DNA of 6,231 nt, from the NCBI GenBank assembly GCA_021838985.1, contig JAKCCC010000125.1, positions 1-6,231 on the forward strand. The letters run 5' to 3'. This DNA is from Planctomycetota bacterium. GTDB lineage: Bacteria; Planctomycetota; Phycisphaerae; WQYP01. The first letter of the stretch is position 1, and each line of letters starts with the position of its first letter. Made by a program: the position numbers and the translations under genes. Below are positions 4,845-6,231 of the stretch, piece by piece. The notes beneath the pieces are model-generated. The model had not been told where the DNA came from. It worked only from the letters and a program-made list of their open reading frames with translations, and ran no database searches.

Positions 4845-6065
4845 ATGGCGATATTCAACTATACGGCACTGGCGGCGGATGGCCGGACTACCCGCGGAAC
4901 CATACCCGCGGACAGCCGCAGCGCCGCCATCGCCGCGGTGCTGGGCCAGGGGCTGCACCCGGTGCAGATACAAGAACGGGCCGAGGCGAAGCCGTTAAAC
5001 CGGTCTCGGGCGTTGGGGCGCCGCGGATCGGTCAAGCGCGCCCAGCTCGAGGGGTTTACCCGCGAGTTGTCCAACCTTCTGGCCGGGGGCGTGCCCCTGG
5101 CGCGGGCGCTGGAATTGCTGCGGCGCGAAGCGTTGGCGCCGGCCCCGCGCCAATTGTGGGGCGCCATCCACGACGATGTCGTCGGGGGCACGGCGCTGGC
5201 CGACGCCCTGGCCAAGCACCCCCGTGTTTTTTCCAGCATCTATGTGGCCATGGTGCGGGCCGGGGAAGCCGGTGGCTTTCTCGAATTGGTGCTGGCGCAG
5301 ATCGCCGATTTCCGCACCCGCGAACGGGACCTGACCGGCAAGGTAAAGGCGGCGCTGGTGTACCCCTGCGTGCTGATCGTGCTGGCCACGGGCGTGCTGT
5401 CGTTCCTGCTGGTATTTTTCATCCCGACTTTTTCCAAGATGTTCCACCAATTGGGCGGTTCGCTGCCCGCGCTGACCCTGCTGATCCTGGCGGTGAGCCA
5501 TCTGGTCACCCGCTATGGGTTGTTGGTGCTGGCGGTGGGCATCATCGGGGCAGTGCTGCTGTACCGCACCGCGCAATCGGCCGCGGGCCGGCGGGGCATG
5601 GAGCAGCTCATTTTACACACGCCCGTACTGGGCCGGGTCGTGGCGACTTTCGCGCTGGTGCGCTTCACCCGGCTGCTCGGAGCGCTGCTCGGCGCCGGGG
5701 TGCCGCTGGTGGCGTCGTTGCGGGTGGCCCGGGAAGCCATCGGCAACCAGACCCTTGCCGACACCGTCACCGCGGCCATCGAGCAGGTGCAGCGCGGCAC
5801 GGCGCTGGCGCGCAGCCTCGGAACCGGCGGTGGACTGCTGCCCAGTTCCGTGATTGAAGTGATCGCCATCGCCGAGGAAACCGGCCGGCTCGACAAGGAA
5901 CTGGTGCGGCTCTCGAACACCTATGAGACGGAACTGGACCGCCAGTTGCGCATGCTCGTGGCCCTCGTGGAGCCGGCCATGCTGTTCGTGATGGCCAGCC
6001 TGATCGGTACGATTGTCATCGGCATGTATCTGCCGATTTTCAGCCTCGAACAGATGATGAAATAG
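4845..6065 (+). CDS. gspF: Type II secretion / type IV pilus inner-membrane platform protein GspF/PilC family
   Basis: Polytopic inner-membrane protein forming the platform that GspE drives to assemble pseudopilin subunits. It has 406 residues, the normal family length. The N-terminus FNYTALAADGRTTRGTI is the typical 'F.Y.A.d..G....G' opening. The first GspF domain covers ~68-190 (FTRELSNLLAGGVPLARALELL at 71-92 and VRAGEAGGFLELVL at 137-150). The second covers ~272-395 (FTRLLGALLGAGVPLVASL at 274-292 and AEETGRLDKEL at 343-353). Three hydrophobic segments are visible: ~171-195, ~208-240 (long, with a break near residues 222-224) and ~373-398. The invariant proline-bearing segments VYPC (172-175) and VEPAM (375-379) precede the first and last membrane helices. 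ATG-4845 is the first start codon matching the family N-terminus; its ribosome binding site is weak and a micro-ORF ends just before it. The 75-base distance to gspE suggests one operon. Confidence 0.95.
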   Translation: MAIFNYTALAADGRTTRGTIPADSRSAAIAAVLGQGLHPVQIQERAEAKPLNRSRALGRRGSVKRAQLEGFTRELSNLLAGGVPLARALELLRREALAPAPRQLWGAIHDDVVGGTALADALAKHPRVFSSIYVAMVRAGEAGGFLELVLAQIADFRTRERDLTGKVKAALVYPCVLIVLATGVLSFLLVFFIPTFSKMFHQLGGSLPALTLLILAVSHLVTRYGLLVLAVGIIGAVLLYRTAQSAAGRRGMEQLILHTPVLGRVVATFALVRFTRLLGALLGAGVPLVASLRVAREAIGNQTLADTVTAAIEQVQRGTALARSLGTGGGLLPSSVIEVIAIAEETGRLDKELVRLSNTYETELDRQLRMLVALVEPAMLFVMASLIGTIVIGMYLPIFSLEQMMK

Positions 6066-6143
6066 GAATGTCCATAGCCTCAGACGGCGGGCGAAAGAGA
6101 ATGAACATCAATCCCGGCAGGCGATTGCTGGCGTGCAAATGTG

Positions 6144-6150
6144 AAAGGAG
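6144..6150 (+). promoter_or_regulatory. Strong ribosome binding site near the right edge
   Basis: AAAGGAG, seven bases before ATG-6158. It is among the best Shine-Dalgarno sites in the window and decides the start of the truncated last gene, whose frame is open further up to ATG-6068 and ATG-6101 without comparable sites. Confidence 0.65.
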
Positions 6151-6157
6151 TAATCCC

Positions 6158-6231
6158 ATGGTGGCGGCACAACCCGTCATTTCTGCTCCGGGCTGCGAAA
6201 ATGCTGAAAACCGAAAACGGAAAACTGAAAA
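6158..6231 (+). CDS. Start of a further gene, possibly a (pseudo)pilin (3' end outside window)
   Basis: Only 24 full codons are visible: MVAAQPVISAPGCENAENRK followed by RKTE, still open at the edge. The frame is also open back to ATG-6068, but AAAGGAG seven bases before ATG-6158 makes this the likely start. The position, 92 bases after gspF, is where T2SS/T4P-type operons often carry the major pseudopilin. From established knowledge, prepilins have a positively charged leader ending in Gly and then a conserved F-T-L-x-E hydrophobic segment; the visible Lys/Arg/Asn/Glu-rich stretch could be such a leader, unusually long. The diagnostic segment is not in the window, so identity is an inference. 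The codons for residues ~16-24 are built from a 7-base tandem repeat. Confidence 0.5.
   Translation, partial: MVAAQPVISAPGCENAENRKRKTE
6204..6231 (+). repeat. Heptanucleotide tandem repeat running off the window
   Basis: Four adjacent 7-base units: CTGAAAA, CCGAAAA, CGGAAAA, CTGAAAA. The consensus is CNGAAAA, and units 1 and 4 are identical. The array reaches the last base, so its true length is unknown. It is strikingly A-rich against the GC-rich surroundings. A related TGCGAAAAT lies just before it at 6194-6202. It falls inside the putative last reading frame; because 7 is not a multiple of 3, three units encode a seven-residue charged period. Confidence 0.75.

Noticed and set aside
5156..5857. 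Second + strand frame of 233 codons inside gspF
   Set aside because: Overlaps the full GspF frame, and its Gly/Arg/His-rich composition is typical of an out-of-frame read of GC-rich coding DNA.
6068..6157. Earlier start (ATG-6068 or ATG-6101) for the last gene
   Set aside because: The frame is open, but neither ATG has a well-spaced ribosome binding site, whereas ATG-6158 has AAAGGAG at seven bases.

Overview
This is a GC-rich stretch of bacterial chromosome. Every gene that can be supported lies on the + strand, coding is dense and gaps are short. The gene content suggests a member of the PVC assemblage, most likely a planctomycete. The pointers are an SDR / xylose-isomerase-like TIM-barrel pair, a secreted helical protein ending in an 'LTLRQEAVLV' style tail that I associate with planctomycete Spy/CpxP-like proteins, and a T2SS/type IV pilus-type GspE-GspF pair. 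This taxonomic call is an inference from protein style; there is no rRNA or other marker gene.

Layout. (1) Positions 1-497 hold the C-terminal part of a short-chain dehydrogenase/reductase whose start lies upstream. One base after its stop begins a sugar phosphate isomerase/epimerase (499-1422); the two are almost certainly co-transcribed and probably serve sugar, uronate or polyol metabolism. (2) After a gap of about 105 bases with small hairpins and a tandem octamer comes a monofunctional biotin-protein ligase (1528-2337) without a DNA-binding domain. (3) Positions 2392-2940 encode a small secreted, alpha-helical protein of unknown function. (4) Positions 3063-4769 and 4845-6065 encode the assembly ATPase and the polytopic inner-membrane platform of a type II secretion / type IV pilus-like machine. 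(5) From 6158 to the end, a well-placed ribosome binding site opens a new reading frame that runs into a 7-base tandem repeat. Its position and charged N-terminus fit the long leader peptide of a (pseudo)pilin, but the diagnostic hydrophobic segment is outside the window.

How the genes fit together: GspE hydrolyses ATP in the cytoplasm, GspF couples this to extraction of pseudopilin subunits from the inner membrane, and the truncated gene at the right edge may encode such a subunit. The two metabolic genes and the biotin ligase look like unrelated housekeeping neighbours.

The most unusual non-coding signals are a 10-bp perfect inverted repeat that closes a GC-rich, internally structured leader over the gspE start; the heptamer repeat forming the start of the last gene; a hairpin/palindrome at the end of birA; and a five-residue micro-ORF that imitates the start of gspF and ends two bases before it. 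I see no convincing novel multi-gene system, no mobile element, no CRISPR array and no RNA gene that I can name.
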